Shown piece by piece: positions 9,865-17,072 of a stretch of 26,790 nucleotides of DNA. The notes below the pieces were generated by a model. It worked only from the letters and a program-made list of their open reading frames with translations, was not told the origin of the DNA and searched no databases. Position numbers and translations under genes: made by a program. Positions within the stretch are counted from its first letter, which is position 1. Every line of letters starts with the position of its first letter. This DNA comes from Betaproteobacteria bacterium (GTDB lineage Bacteria; Pseudomonadota; Gammaproteobacteria; Burkholderiales; SG8-41), in the NCBI GenBank assembly GCA_029863175.1, contig JAOTVX010000045.1:1-26790 (forward strand), read 5' to 3'.

Positions 9865-10000
9865 TGTAGCCCTACCTCGCGAAGACCTGACTCATGTCGT
9901 GGAACGCCTTGAATTATCGCAAGCTCCTGCGCGTGGCGATCGTCCTGTAAACAGTGGTATTTTACGGGTTTTCCCCCGCTCCACTACCCAGAGAAAGACC

Positions 10001-11140
10001 ATGCCAAAAATCCAGTCCGTCTCCGTCTGCGTCGCGCGTGTTGCGCTCGAAAACGTCACCTCCTTTGCCACCCGCACCGTCTCGGCGCGCGATTACTGCC
10101 TCGTCAAGGTGCGCTCCACCCAGGGTATCGAGGGAATCGGCTTTTGTTACGTCGGCAGCGCGGGCGGCAACATTGCGCGCGTTGCAGTGGAAGAACTGCT
10201 CGCGAAGAAGCTCATCGGCCAGGAGTCGTTGCGGGTGGAAGGCCTGTGGCAGGACATGTACCAGGAGTCACTGCTGCAGGGCCGCTCGGGCAGCGTCATG
10301 CGGGGGATCTCGATCCTCGACATCGCGCTGTGGGATCTGAACGCGCGCAGCGCCAGGCTTCCGCTCCATCTCTACCTCGGCGCGAATGTGACCGACACCG
10401 TTCCGTGCTACGCGAGCGGCGGCTACTACCTCGCTGGCAAGACGCCGAAGATGCTCGGCCAGGAAATGGCCTCCTACGTGAAGAAAGGCTACAAGGCCGT
10501 GAAGATGAAAGTCGGCCGCCTGTCACCGCGCGAGGAAGAGGTACGCGTGCGTGCGGCGCGCGAGGCGGTCGGTCCCGATATCGTCCTCACCCTTGATGCC
10601 AACAATGCCTGGAGCGACGTGCCGACGGCGCTGCAATACGTGCGCCGCTGGGAAAAGTACGATCCCTACTGGATCGAGGAGCCGTTCGGCCCGGACGACA
10701 TCGACGGTCATTCCAAGCTTGCGGAGCTGACGCCGATCGTGGTGGCGACCGGCGAGATCGCTTACGGGCGCTGGTATCACAAGGAGCTGCTCGACAAGCG
10801 CGGCGCGGAGATCCTGCAGACCGATGCCTGCGTGTGCGGCGGCATCACCGAATGGAGACGCATCGCGGCAATGGCATCAGGTTACGGCGTGACCGTCTCC
10901 CCGCACTGGTTTCACGACGCGCACGCGCCGCTGGTGGCCGCGACCCCGAACGCGCGCTACGTGGAATTCTTCCCCGACGACCAGGTGCTCAACTTCCGGC
11001 GGCTGATCGACGACCAGCTGAAAGTGAAGAACGGCGATCTCGTCCTGCACCAGAAGCCGGGCCTGGGCTTCAACTTCGATGAAAGAGCGGTGAAAAAATA
11101 CGCGCTCAACAAGGCGAAGCCCTGGACCATTATTAAATGA
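10001..11140 (+). CDS. Mandelate racemase/muconate lactonizing enzyme family protein (enolase superfamily)
   Basis: A 379-aa member of the enolase superfamily, which abstracts the proton alpha to a carboxylate, with Mg2+ stabilising the enediolate. ATG 10001 is chosen because MPKIQSVSVCVARVALE begins the capping domain and AGAGAAAG precedes it; the frame is open further upstream but without similarity. The active site is complete: K168 and K170 (KAVKMKVG), metal ligands D199 (DANNAW), E226 (IEEPF) and E252 (ATGE), and a His-Asp dyad of D275 and H302 (SPHWFHD). KxK plus His-Asp is the mandelate racemase/sugar acid dehydratase layout rather than the cycloisomerase one. The substrate is unknown; an acid-sugar dehydratase is a reasonable guess. 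It stands alone, followed at once by repeats. Confidence 0.9.
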   Translation: MPKIQSVSVCVARVALENVTSFATRTVSARDYCLVKVRSTQGIEGIGFCYVGSAGGNIARVAVEELLAKKLIGQESLRVEGLWQDMYQESLLQGRSGSVMRGISILDIALWDLNARSARLPLHLYLGANVTDTVPCYASGGYYLAGKTPKMLGQEMASYVKKGYKAVKMKVGRLSPREEEVRVRAAREAVGPDIVLTLDANNAWSDVPTALQYVRRWEKYDPYWIEEPFGPDDIDGHSKLAELTPIVVATGEIAYGRWYHKELLDKRGAEILQTDACVCGGITEWRRIAAMASGYGVTVSPHWFHDAHAPLVAATPNARYVEFFPDDQVLNFRRLIDDQLKVKNGDLVLHQKPGLGFNFDERAVKKYALNKAKPWTIIK

Positions 11141-11144
11141 CGGC

Positions 11145-11186
11145 GTGACGAGTGATGGGTGACGAGTGACGAGTGATGGGTGATGC
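11145..11186. repeat. Heptamer array after the enolase-family gene
   Basis: Six units in strict 7-nt phase: GTGACGA, GTGATGG, GTGACGA, GTGACGA, GTGATGG, GTGATGC. It begins 5 nt after the stop codon of the preceding gene. Confidence 0.95.
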
Positions 11187-11274
11187 GAGGTTAGCGCCAG
11201 TATTTCTAGAGCGGCCTCCAGACCCTCACTTGGCGCTACCTTTGCGTTCTGGAATTCAGATTCTGATTATGGAC

Positions 11275-11354
11275 GCCTCTGCGTCCTTGGCGGCCTCCGC
11301 GGTAAAGCTGTTATTTTCCTTCGCGTTCTCCGCGTGCTTGGCGGTGAAGCTTTA
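11275..11354. repeat. 9-nt-period repeat (CTTCGCG/GGTAAAGC family), copy 1
   Basis: Contains degenerate CCTTGGCGG, CCTCCGCGG, CCTTCGCG, CTCCGCGTG units and twice GCGGT(A/G)AAGCT followed by a T-rich tract. A second copy at 24781-24876 shares the block CGGTAAAGCT-TTATTTTCCTTCGCG. The widespread look of this motif suggests a dispersed intergenic repeat. Confidence 0.8.
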
Positions 11355-11360
11355 GGTTTT

Positions 11361-11432
11361 ATCGGCGTTCATCGGCGGCTAAATAACGGGGTTCAGGTTT
11401 TTGAATATGTACATCCGCGTTTATCTGCGGCT
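11361..11432. repeat. 10-nt-period repeats (ATCGGCGTTC and ATCTGCGTTT families)
   Basis: ATCGGCGTTCATCGGCGGCT (11361-11380), then ATCCGCGTTTATCTGCGGCT (11413-11432), separated by about 30 nt of AT-richer sequence. Both recur at other intergenic sites in the window. Together with the neighbouring arrays they fill the whole 336-nt gap 11141-11476, where no gene is seen. Confidence 0.85.
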
Positions 11433-11433
11433 C

Positions 11434-11475
11434 GATCACGTTTCACGTTTCACGTTTTACGTTTCACGTTCCACG
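11434..11475. repeat. Heptamer array abutting the AtuA start codon
   Basis: Six units in phase: GATCACG, TTTCACG, TTTCACG, TTTTACG, TTTCACG, TTCCACG. One base separates the last unit from the ATG at 11477. No purine-rich ribosome-binding site is present. Confidence 0.95.
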
Positions 11476-11476
11476 A

Positions 11477-12853
11477 ATGTCCGCTGAAATCCGCATACTG
11501 TCGGCCACCGGCATACTGGGATCGGGGTTCCGGGAAGAGACGCTCAAGCGGGCGATGGCGCTCAACCCGGATTTCATTGGCGCCGATTCGGGCTCGACCG
11601 ATCCCGGCCCCTACTACCTCGGCTCCGGCGAGACCCTTTTCTCCGACTCCGCCTACAAGCGCGATTTGCGCCTGATCCTGCTCGCCGCGCGCGCGGCGAG
11701 GATCCCCGCCATCATCGGCTCCGCGTGCACGGCGGGAACGGACGCCCAGCTCGAGCGGCTGCTGGGAATCGCGCGCGAGATCGCGCGCGAGGAAAAGCTC
11801 GGGTTCAAGCTCGCCGCAATCTATAGTGAACAGGACCGCGCATACCTCAAGGCCAGGCTGCGGGAGGGCAAGATCACGCCGCTCGCCAACGCGCCGGAGC
11901 TGGATGAGAACGTCATCGACCGCAGCGCGCACATCGTCGGCATGTGCGGTATTGAGCCGTACATCGAGGCCTTGCAGAACGGCGCCGAGGTGATCATCGC
12001 CGGGCGCTCCAGCGACACCTCGATCTTCGCGGCGCTGCCGGTGATGAGGGGATTCAGTCCGGCCACGGTCTGGCACGCGGCGAAGATTCTGGAGTGCGGA
12101 GCAGCCTGCGTCGTGCAGCGCAAGTATCCCGACTGCATGTTCGCCACCGTCACCAACGAGGGGTTCGTCGTGGAGCCGCCGAACCCGGATTACCGCTGCG
12201 ACCCCGCGAGCATCGCGTCGCACAACCTCTACGAGAATTCCACGCCCTACGAGCTGACCGAGCCCTCTGGCGTGCTCGACACCTTCCACGCGAAGTACGA
12301 GGCCGTATCGGACCGCGCGGTCCGCGTCTCCGGCAGCGCCTTTCGGCCCGCCGAGCGCTACACGATCAAGCTCGAGGGCGCGGAGCTTGCCGGCTTCCAG
12401 AGCCTGATCGTCGGAGCCGTGCGCGACCCGATCATCCTGCGCCAGTTCGATAACTGGCTCGAGGGACTGATCGCGGCGGTCAAGGAGCGCATACGCGCGG
12501 TGTTCGGCCCGGATATCGAGAGCCGCTACCGGTTCGACGTGCGCGTGTTCGGCAAGAACGCCGCCATGGGCCGCCTCGAGCCCGAGACCGGGATCGGGCA
12601 CGAGGTCGGGTTGTTGTTCCAGGTGACGGCGCAAAGCCAGGCGCTCGCGACGAGCCTGATGAAGTCGGTCGGACATATCGCCGTGCACTACCCGGTGCCG
12701 GAATGGAGCGGCCTCATCACCTCCATCGCGTATCCGTACTCGCCTCCCGAAATCGCACGCGGGCCGAGCTATCGCTTCAACCTGAACCACGTGGTCGAGC
12801 CCGCCTCCCCGCTCGAGATGTTCCACATTGAGTACCAGGCAGTGGGAGGATGA
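11477..12853 (+). CDS. AtuA-like (DUF1446) protein, acyclic terpene utilization family
   Basis: A 458-aa protein beginning MSAEIRILSATGILGSGFRE, with GADSGSTDPGPYYLGSG at about 36-52 and GSACTAGTDAQLERLL near 80. This is the AtuA family (DUF1446), named from citronellol/geraniol degradation in Pseudomonas; its biochemical role there is not well defined. Here no other terpene genes (acyclic terpene carboxylase, isohexenylglutaconyl-CoA hydratase) accompany it, so terpene use should not be assumed. The partner is the DUF4387 gene that starts 2 nt after its stop, a pairing I recall as common. The start context is a heptamer array with no ribosome site, although the N-terminus matches the family, so the start itself is probably right. 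Confidence 0.88.
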   Translation: MSAEIRILSATGILGSGFREETLKRAMALNPDFIGADSGSTDPGPYYLGSGETLFSDSAYKRDLRLILLAARAARIPAIIGSACTAGTDAQLERLLGIAREIAREEKLGFKLAAIYSEQDRAYLKARLREGKITPLANAPELDENVIDRSAHIVGMCGIEPYIEALQNGAEVIIAGRSSDTSIFAALPVMRGFSPATVWHAAKILECGAACVVQRKYPDCMFATVTNEGFVVEPPNPDYRCDPASIASHNLYENSTPYELTEPSGVLDTFHAKYEAVSDRAVRVSGSAFRPAERYTIKLEGAELAGFQSLIVGAVRDPIILRQFDNWLEGLIAAVKERIRAVFGPDIESRYRFDVRVFGKNAAMGRLEPETGIGHEVGLLFQVTAQSQALATSLMKSVGHIAVHYPVPEWSGLITSIAYPYSPPEIARGPSYRFNLNHVVEPASPLEMFHIEYQAVGG

Positions 12854-12854
12854 A

Positions 12855-13163
12855 ATGCCGAAGCTGTGGCAGATCACGAAACTCATACGCAGCAAGAACG
12901 CCGGGCCGTTCGAGCTGACCTTCGATGTCATCTTCAAGAGCCGCGCGGCATACGAGAAAGTGCGCGACGCGGGTGTCATCAACGCGCAATGGTTCGCGCG
13001 GACTTACCGGCTGAAACCCGAGCTGGTCTCGGTAATCAACTACGACGCGGCGAGCGCCATCAAGATCACCATCCCGCGCCCTATGGTTTCGGGGGATATC
13101 GACGACACCGATGTCTTTGGCGGCCAGCAGTATGGGCCGCTGGTGGATCTCGAGGTGCCGTGA
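12855..13163 (+). CDS. DUF4387 domain protein
   Basis: A 102-aa protein starting MPKLWQITKLIRSKNAGPFE, with TFDVIFKSRAAYEKVRDAG and a C-terminal DTDVFGGQQYGPL segment; this is the DUF4387 family, of unknown function. The ATG at 12855 follows the AtuA stop by one base, with GGGAGGA just upstream, so the two are translationally coupled. Co-occurrence suggests a two-protein enzyme or a subunit pair acting on an acyl or hydroxyacid substrate; this is inference. No signal peptide or membrane segment. Confidence 0.85.
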   Translation: MPKLWQITKLIRSKNAGPFELTFDVIFKSRAAYEKVRDAGVINAQWFARTYRLKPELVSVINYDAASAIKITIPRPMVSGDIDDTDVFGGQQYGPLVDLEVP

Positions 13164-13179
13164 TGGCCCTAACGTGGAA

Positions 13180-13207
13180 GGATGAGGGATGAAGGCGGAA
13201 GGATAAA
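13180..13207. repeat. Heptamer array after DUF4387
   Basis: Four 7-nt units: GGATGAG, GGATGAA, GGCGGAA, GGATAAA. It lies 16 nt after the DUF4387 stop codon. Confidence 0.8.
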
Positions 13208-13211
13208 GCTC

Positions 13212-13329
13212 GTGACTAAGAACGCGTAACAAAATGAAGCGGCTGTGCATGACTCCCACCACCCCGTCGCTTCGCGCCACCCCTCCTCGGGCAGGAGGGG
13301 AATTCATTTTGTGACCCACCCTTAGTCAC
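13212..13329. repeat. 118-bp inverted-repeat element, MITE-like
   Basis: Terminal arms 13212-13238 and 13303-13329 are imperfect inverted repeats: GTGACTAAG/CTTAGTCAC at the outer end and ACAAAATGAA/TTCATTTTGT at the inner end, with mismatches in the middle. Inside are a CACCCCGTCGCTTCGCGCC stretch and an 8-bp hairpin, CCCCTCCT/AGGAGGGG (280-287, 293-300 of the 13 kb block), with a 5-nt loop. No ORF. No target duplication could be recognised because repeats flank it on both sides. Confidence 0.6.
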
Positions 13330-13334
13330 CTAGT

Positions 13335-13383
13335 CACCGTTCACCGTTCACCGCTTACCGCTTACCGCTTACCGTTCACCGCT
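13335..13383. repeat. Heptamer array (CACCGTT/TACCGCT)
   Basis: Seven units in exact 7-nt phase: CACCGTT, CACCGTT, CACCGCT, TACCGCT, TACCGCT, TACCGTT, CACCGCT. Two alternating variants suggest local duplication. Confidence 0.95.
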
Positions 13384-13416
13384 TACTATTGACGATACAC
13401 GATTCACGGCCGTGTA

Positions 13417-13515
13417 ATCGGCGTTCATCGGCGGCGAAAAAACAAGACGAAAACAAAACAGTTTTTGATTTCTGTGTCGCTCTATCTGCGTTTATCTGCG
13501 TTTATCTGCGGCTAA
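13417..13515. repeat. 10-nt-period repeats before the reductase 3' end
   Basis: ATCGGCGTTCATCGGCGGC (13417-13435), an A-rich stretch, then three units of ATCTGCGTTT (13483, 13493, 13503) ending GCGGCTAA. With the preceding arrays this accounts for the whole 361-nt gap 13164-13524, which carries no gene. Confidence 0.9.
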
Positions 13516-13524
13516 GGTTTGCTG

Positions 13525-14271
13525 TTAAGGTTTAAGGCCGAGCGCTTCGCGCAGCTCGCGCGCCGTATGCGCCCGCCCGTAAACTTCAGTGCCGACGTCG
13601 AACTCCCGCGCGCGGGAGAGCGGACCCACGAAGACAGGGTCGAATCCCGCGTCACGCACCAACCGTTCCGCAATCCTCAAAGTGCCCGCATCGTCGGCGG
13701 CCAGCGGTATCGCCGCTTTCTCGCCCGCGCGGTGCGCTTCGCTCTCCAGCTCCCAGTGCGGCAGCGAATTAAACGCGCGCACCAGGCGCACGCCCGGGAA
13801 GAACTCCGCGTCCGCGACGCCGGTCCCCTTTTTCCGCGCGGCGTAGGCCATGTCGCCATCGCGCGAGGGATAGGGATTGCCGGGATCCAGCACAACCTTC
13901 CCCTTCAACTCCCGCGCGTAGTCGCGACCCACCTGCGGGAACGCCCCGTACGGCACGGCAACCAATATCACCTCGCCAAAGGCCGCCGCTTCCCGGGGCG
14001 TGCCGGCGCGCACCTTGGGCCCGAGGCGTTCTGCGAGGCCCTTCAGCTGCTCGGGATGCCGGGACGAGATCACCAACTCGTGCCCCGCTTTCGCCCAGAG
14101 CTCGGCCAGCGTGCCGCCGATCTTGCCGGTGCCGATGATGCCGATTTTCATGCTGGGGCCGCTCACGCTCGCCGCCCCGTGCGACGCGAGCGGCGCGCCC
14201 GCGAGTGCCAGGCTTGCTGCCGCGAAACACAAAAGCGCCCACCAGCGTCCGTAGCGGTCCATCGTTTTCAT
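13525..14271 (-). CDS. Exported NAD(P)-binding Rossmann-fold reductase (F420-dependent NADP reductase-like)
   Basis: A 248-aa protein. The start at ATG 14271 is set by AAGGAGGG six bases upstream. Residues 1-40 look like a Sec signal peptide: MKTMDRYGRWW, a hydrophobic core LLCFAAASLALAGAPLA, then small residues. The mature part begins MKIGIIGTGKIGGTLAELW, a G-x-G-x-x-G dinucleotide site, followed by HELVISSRHPEQL (NADP-like, Arg after the second strand), VILVAVPYGAF, LDPGNPYPSRDG and VRAFNSLPHWELE. This matches the NADPH:F420 oxidoreductase-like family, which usually is cytosolic. Its substrate is unknown. A cytosolic form could arise from the internal ATG at 14151, but that lacks a clear ribosome site. 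It is convergent with the repeat block and stands alone. Confidence 0.82.
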   Translation of the reverse strand: MKTMDRYGRWWALLCFAAASLALAGAPLASHGAASVSGPSMKIGIIGTGKIGGTLAELWAKAGHELVISSRHPEQLKGLAERLGPKVRAGTPREAAAFGEVILVAVPYGAFPQVGRDYARELKGKVVLDPGNPYPSRDGDMAYAARKKGTGVADAEFFPGVRLVRAFNSLPHWELESEAHRAGEKAAIPLAADDAGTLRIAERLVRDAGFDPVFVGPLSRAREFDVGTEVYGRAHTARELREALGLKP

Positions 14272-14400
14272 CGCAGGCCCTCCTTGCGCACTTTGCTCCA
14301 CTTCGAAAATACTACTCCAGAGCGGTCATCTCGACCGGTTGATGACAGCGGGGCCGGCCTCGGTGTATAGAAGAACGTCGCAAGAATTAGAAAAACATTA

Positions 14401-14423
14401 TCAGCCGCAGATAAACGCAGATA
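14401..14423. repeat. 10-nt-period repeat (inverse orientation)
   Basis: TCAGCCGCAGATAAACGCAG followed by ATA: the reverse complement of the TATCTGCGTTTATCTGCGGC family found at 11413, 13483 and 25498. Confidence 0.85.
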
Positions 14424-14441
14424 GGATCAAAGGCAAATTAG

Positions 14442-14506
14442 ACAAGATTAACAGGATTTACATGATTGATTGTTCGAAGTTTTGGTGTTGATCCTGTTAA
14501 TCTTGT
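14442..14506. repeat. Hairpin element, 16-bp perfect inverted repeat
   Basis: ACAAGATTAACAGGAT (14442-14457) and its exact complement ATCCTGTTAATCTTGT (14491-14506) with a 33-nt loop. The element is AT-rich in a GC-rich genome. Its right end is where recognisable MaoC coding sequence begins. Confidence 0.9.
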
Positions 14507-14508
14507 TC

Positions 14509-14691
14509 CAGGTCAACTGGAACTTCAGGGCGCCGGTGCGCCCTGGCGATACCATTACCGGCGAGGTAACCGTCACCCAGGTTCGTCCCGACAAGCCCAT
14601 CACCGATCTCGACACCCGCGTTGTCCGGGGAGACGGCATCGTCGCGCTGCAAGGCAGCGCGGTGTGCTATACCATGCCGCTCGCGCGTTGA
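14509..14691 (+). pseudogene. Truncated MaoC-like hot-dog dehydratase remnant
   Basis: The last 60 or so codons of an acyl dehydratase/hydratase of the MaoC hot-dog family: NWNFRAPVRPGDTITGEV, then QVRPDKPITDLDTRV and GSAVCYTMPL. A full MaoC domain is about 130-160 aa, and the N-terminal half with the catalytic Asp/His helix is missing. Directly upstream is a 16-bp hairpin element, so the truncation point and the element edge coincide. An ATG in the element (14470) keeps a 73-aa frame open, but the first 13 residues are repeat-derived and hydrophobic. A functional product is unlikely. Deletion between element copies or insertion of the element could explain it. Confidence 0.75.
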
Positions 14692-14717
14692 ACGCTTGAC
14701 GATTGGATACACCACTT

Positions 14718-15554
14718 ATGGCGCAACCCTCCATTCCAACCCTTTCCTCCCACGGCGCTGAGATCCCCGTCATTGGCTTCGGGACTTCCCAGCTGGGAAA
14801 TTGCGCCGAGATCGTCGCGAGCGCACTCGAGCGTGGCTACCGCCATATCGACACGGCCTGGAAATACGGCACCGAAGAAGGCGTCGGCAGGGGAATACGC
14901 CTGTCCAAGGTGCCGCGCAAAGAAATCTTCCTCACGACGAAGGTCTCGCACGAGTACCTGCGCGCCGATGCCTTTGCACGCTCGGTCGACCAGAGCCTCG
15001 AGCGGCTGCAGGTGGACTACGTGGATCTCCTGCTCGTGCACTGGCCGAGCGTGGACAACGTGCCGCTCGCCGAGACGATGGGGGCACTGGCAAAGGCCAA
15101 GCGCGAGGGCAAGGCGCGCCACGTTGGCGTCGCCAACTTCAACATCGCCATGGTCGACGAGTCGATGCGCCTTTGCCCCGAGCCGCTCTGCGTACTGCAG
15201 GCCGAATACCACCCGTACCTCAGGCAAACCAAGGTGCTGGATTTCTGTCGCCGCGCCGGGCTCATTTTCATGGCTTACTGCCCGCTCGGGCGCGGGCGAC
15301 TGTTTACCGACCCGGTCCTCGCCGAGATCGCGCAAAAAAGAGGGAAATCGATTGCGCAGATCGCGCTGCGCTGGCAGGTGCAGCAAGGCAACATCGCGCC
15401 CATCCCGCGTTCTTCAAACCCGAAGCACATGGCCGAGAGCCTCCAGGTTTTCGATTTTTCGCTGACCGAAGAGGAGATGAATCGTATCCACGCGCTCGCG
15501 CGGCCGGATGGCAGGATCGCGAATCCAAAAGGCCGCGCGCCGGCGTGGGACTGA
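14718..15554 (+). CDS. Aldo/keto reductase
   Basis: A 278-aa NADPH-dependent aldo/keto reductase, a cytosolic TIM-barrel enzyme reducing aldehydes or ketones. The catalytic tetrad is complete: D45 and Y50 (HIDTAWKYG), K75 (TTKVS) and H108 (LLLVHWPS). The C-terminal cofactor site has IPRSSNPKHM, the usual phosphate-binding Arg/Ser/Asn cluster. ATG 14718 (MAQPSIPTL) is preferred; an in-frame TTG lies 15 nt upstream. No strong ribosome site is visible. It lies 26 nt after the truncated MaoC remnant and may once have shared its transcript. The substrate cannot be deduced. The closest style is the 2,5-diketo-gluconate reductase group. Confidence 0.92.
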   Translation: MAQPSIPTLSSHGAEIPVIGFGTSQLGNCAEIVASALERGYRHIDTAWKYGTEEGVGRGIRLSKVPRKEIFLTTKVSHEYLRADAFARSVDQSLERLQVDYVDLLLVHWPSVDNVPLAETMGALAKAKREGKARHVGVANFNIAMVDESMRLCPEPLCVLQAEYHPYLRQTKVLDFCRRAGLIFMAYCPLGRGRLFTDPVLAEIAQKRGKSIAQIALRWQVQQGNIAPIPRSSNPKHMAESLQVFDFSLTEEEMNRIHALARPDGRIANPKGRAPAWD

Positions 15555-15965
15555 ACGGTGGTGAGTGGTGAGTGGTGAGTGGACTAAACCGTTTTTTTGC
15601 CGCCGATGAACGCCGATATATGCCGAGAAGATCAAAAACAGAATTAACCGCAGATACACGCAGATAAACGCGGATACAACTCGAAAATCGTTTTCCCTTT
15701 CGCCATTCGCCTCCAGGCAGTGCCTTCTGACTTTGGGCAGCCCTCCGCCTAAGGGATGGCGGGCGCGAAAGGAAACACGTGAGCTAAGTGCCAGAACCAG
15801 CGGAATTAGAAGGACTTTCCCCGTCATTCACCCACGAGCTCCATCGCACTTCTTCCGCTGGTTGTCACCGGATTCGTAGGTAACGGAAATGCAGTTGTAA
15901 TACAATGAAACCGCATAATGGATCGACAGAATTCTTCGTCCCAATCTTCAAAGGAGGAATTACCC
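15555..15965. other. 411-nt spacer between aldo/keto reductase and TRAP genes
   Basis: No gene. From the left: heptamers GTGGTGA x3 then GTGGACT (15558-15585), the inverted decamer GCCGCCGATGAACGCCGAT (15599-15617), the decamer array AACCGCAGATACACGCAGAT plus AAACGCGG (15646-15673), a GCCTTCTGACTTTGGG segment near 15722 also found inverted near 24694, and a perfect 11-bp inverted repeat AACCAGCGGAA/TTCCGCTGGTT (15795-15805, 15853-15863). The last 100 nt must contain the TRAP promoter; TACAAT at 15901 is a possible -10, with no convincing -35. Confidence 0.75.
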
Positions 15966-16985
15966 ATGTTCAGACGCACGCTTCTTTTCCTCATCGCGGG
16001 CCTGATGGTGGCCGGCGCCGGCACTGCGTTCGCCCAGAAGGACATTCGCTGGGGCACCTCAGCAGTCGGATCTTCGGGTCATCGCGCACTCGTCGCGCTG
16101 GCCGAATTGCTGAACCGCGAGATGCCAAAGTATCAGGTGACCGTGCAGCCGACGCCGGGCGCGATCGTGACTGTCAAAGGCTACGCCACGGGGCAGTTCG
16201 ACGGTTACTACGGCGCTGACATCGCCTTCTACGAGCTCGCCAACAACCTCAATCGCTTCAAGGGCTTCAAGGCGAACATGAAGCGTCAGCCCGTGCAGTC
16301 TCTGTGGACGTTCACGATCTCGATGGGTACCGGGATCCATATGCGCGACAAGGACAAGATAAAGAGTTGGCGTGACCTGGACGGCAGGGTCCTCTTCACC
16401 GGGAACCCGCCATGGGATACGCGCGCCCACCTTAACCGTCTTTACGAGGCGCTGGGCGTGAAGACCAAGTACCGCCAAGTCGACTTGTCGGCCGCCGGAT
16501 CCATACTTGAGCGCGGCGGCATTGAGGGGATCGCCATCTACACCGCCGGCGAGGCTGGGATACCGCCCTGGGTCACGGAGGCCGGCCTGGCAACCGACTG
16601 GGCCGCCCTCAACCCGAGCCCCGAAGAAATCGCCACGCTCAAGAAGGCGGGCTTCGCCGTCATCGAGCAAAAGCCCGAGGTCTTCAAGCGCGACGTTCAT
16701 GCCGACAAGGTAGTTCTGTTTCCGTTCTATTACGGCTTCCACGTTGGCCTGGAAGTGCCGGCAGAAGACGTCTACCAGATGCTGACAATAATCGAGAAGA
16801 ACGTTGCCGCACTGGCCAAGGCCGATAAGGCTTTCGCGCAGATCGCCAAGGACATGCCCGGGTTCCAGCGCCGTGGCGTCACGGCCGCGGCAGATCTCGT
16901 GCCGATCCATCCGGGCCTTGCGAAATACATGCGCGAGAAAGGCGTCTGGGACGCGAAGTGGGATTCCAAGGTCGCGAAGCAGTAA
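15966..16985 (+). CDS. TRAP transporter solute-binding protein, TAXI family
   Basis: A 339-aa periplasmic binding protein of a tripartite ATP-independent (Na+-coupled) transporter. ATG 15966 is set by AGGAGG 8 nt upstream. The signal peptide is MFRRTLLFLIAGLMVAGAG then TAFAQ, cleaved after AFA. The mature part begins with IRWGTSAVGSSGHRALVALA, the TAXI family opening, and continues with a two-lobe fold. The substrate is unknown; family members bind dicarboxylates, amino acids or other small organic acids. It is followed by a terminator and then the membrane component, so binding protein should be made in excess over permease. No regulator gene is nearby. Confidence 0.93.
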   Translation: MFRRTLLFLIAGLMVAGAGTAFAQKDIRWGTSAVGSSGHRALVALAELLNREMPKYQVTVQPTPGAIVTVKGYATGQFDGYYGADIAFYELANNLNRFKGFKANMKRQPVQSLWTFTISMGTGIHMRDKDKIKSWRDLDGRVLFTGNPPWDTRAHLNRLYEALGVKTKYRQVDLSAAGSILERGGIEGIAIYTAGEAGIPPWVTEAGLATDWAALNPSPEEIATLKKAGFAVIEQKPEVFKRDVHADKVVLFPFYYGFHVGLEVPAEDVYQMLTIIEKNVAALAKADKAFAQIAKDMPGFQRRGVTAAADLVPIHPGLAKYMREKGVWDAKWDSKVAKQ

Positions 16986-17013
16986 GCTGCACATCGTGAA
17001 TCGCATCAGGGAG

Positions 17014-17046
17014 CGTGCGCGGGCATCCACCCGCGCACGTTTTTTA
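17014..17046 (+). terminator. Terminator/attenuator between TRAP binding protein and permease
   Basis: A perfect 10-bp stem, CGTGCGCGGG/CCCGCGCACG (17014-17023, 17030-17039), 6-nt loop, then TTTTTTATTT. It lies 27 nt after the binding-protein stop codon and 27 nt before the permease start. Partial read-through would give the usual excess of binding protein. Confidence 0.88.
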
Positions 17047-17072
17047 TTTCCCGCACAGCGATTGCTCCGCTC

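Noticed and set aside
9894..9950. Small frame MSWNALNYRKLLRVAIVL upstream of the enolase-family gene
   Set aside because: Only 18 codons, with no clear ribosome site and no regulatory structure following it; it could equally be chance.
11450..12982. 510-codon frame antisense to the AtuA gene
   Set aside because: A shadow frame opposite a family-typical protein. Its ends lie in repeat sequence and no domain is visible.
15895..15905. Palindrome TTGTAATACAA upstream of the TRAP genes as an FNR/CRP-type site
   Set aside because: It does not match the FNR (TTGAT-N4-ATCAA) or CRP consensus, occurs once, and overlaps a possible -10.
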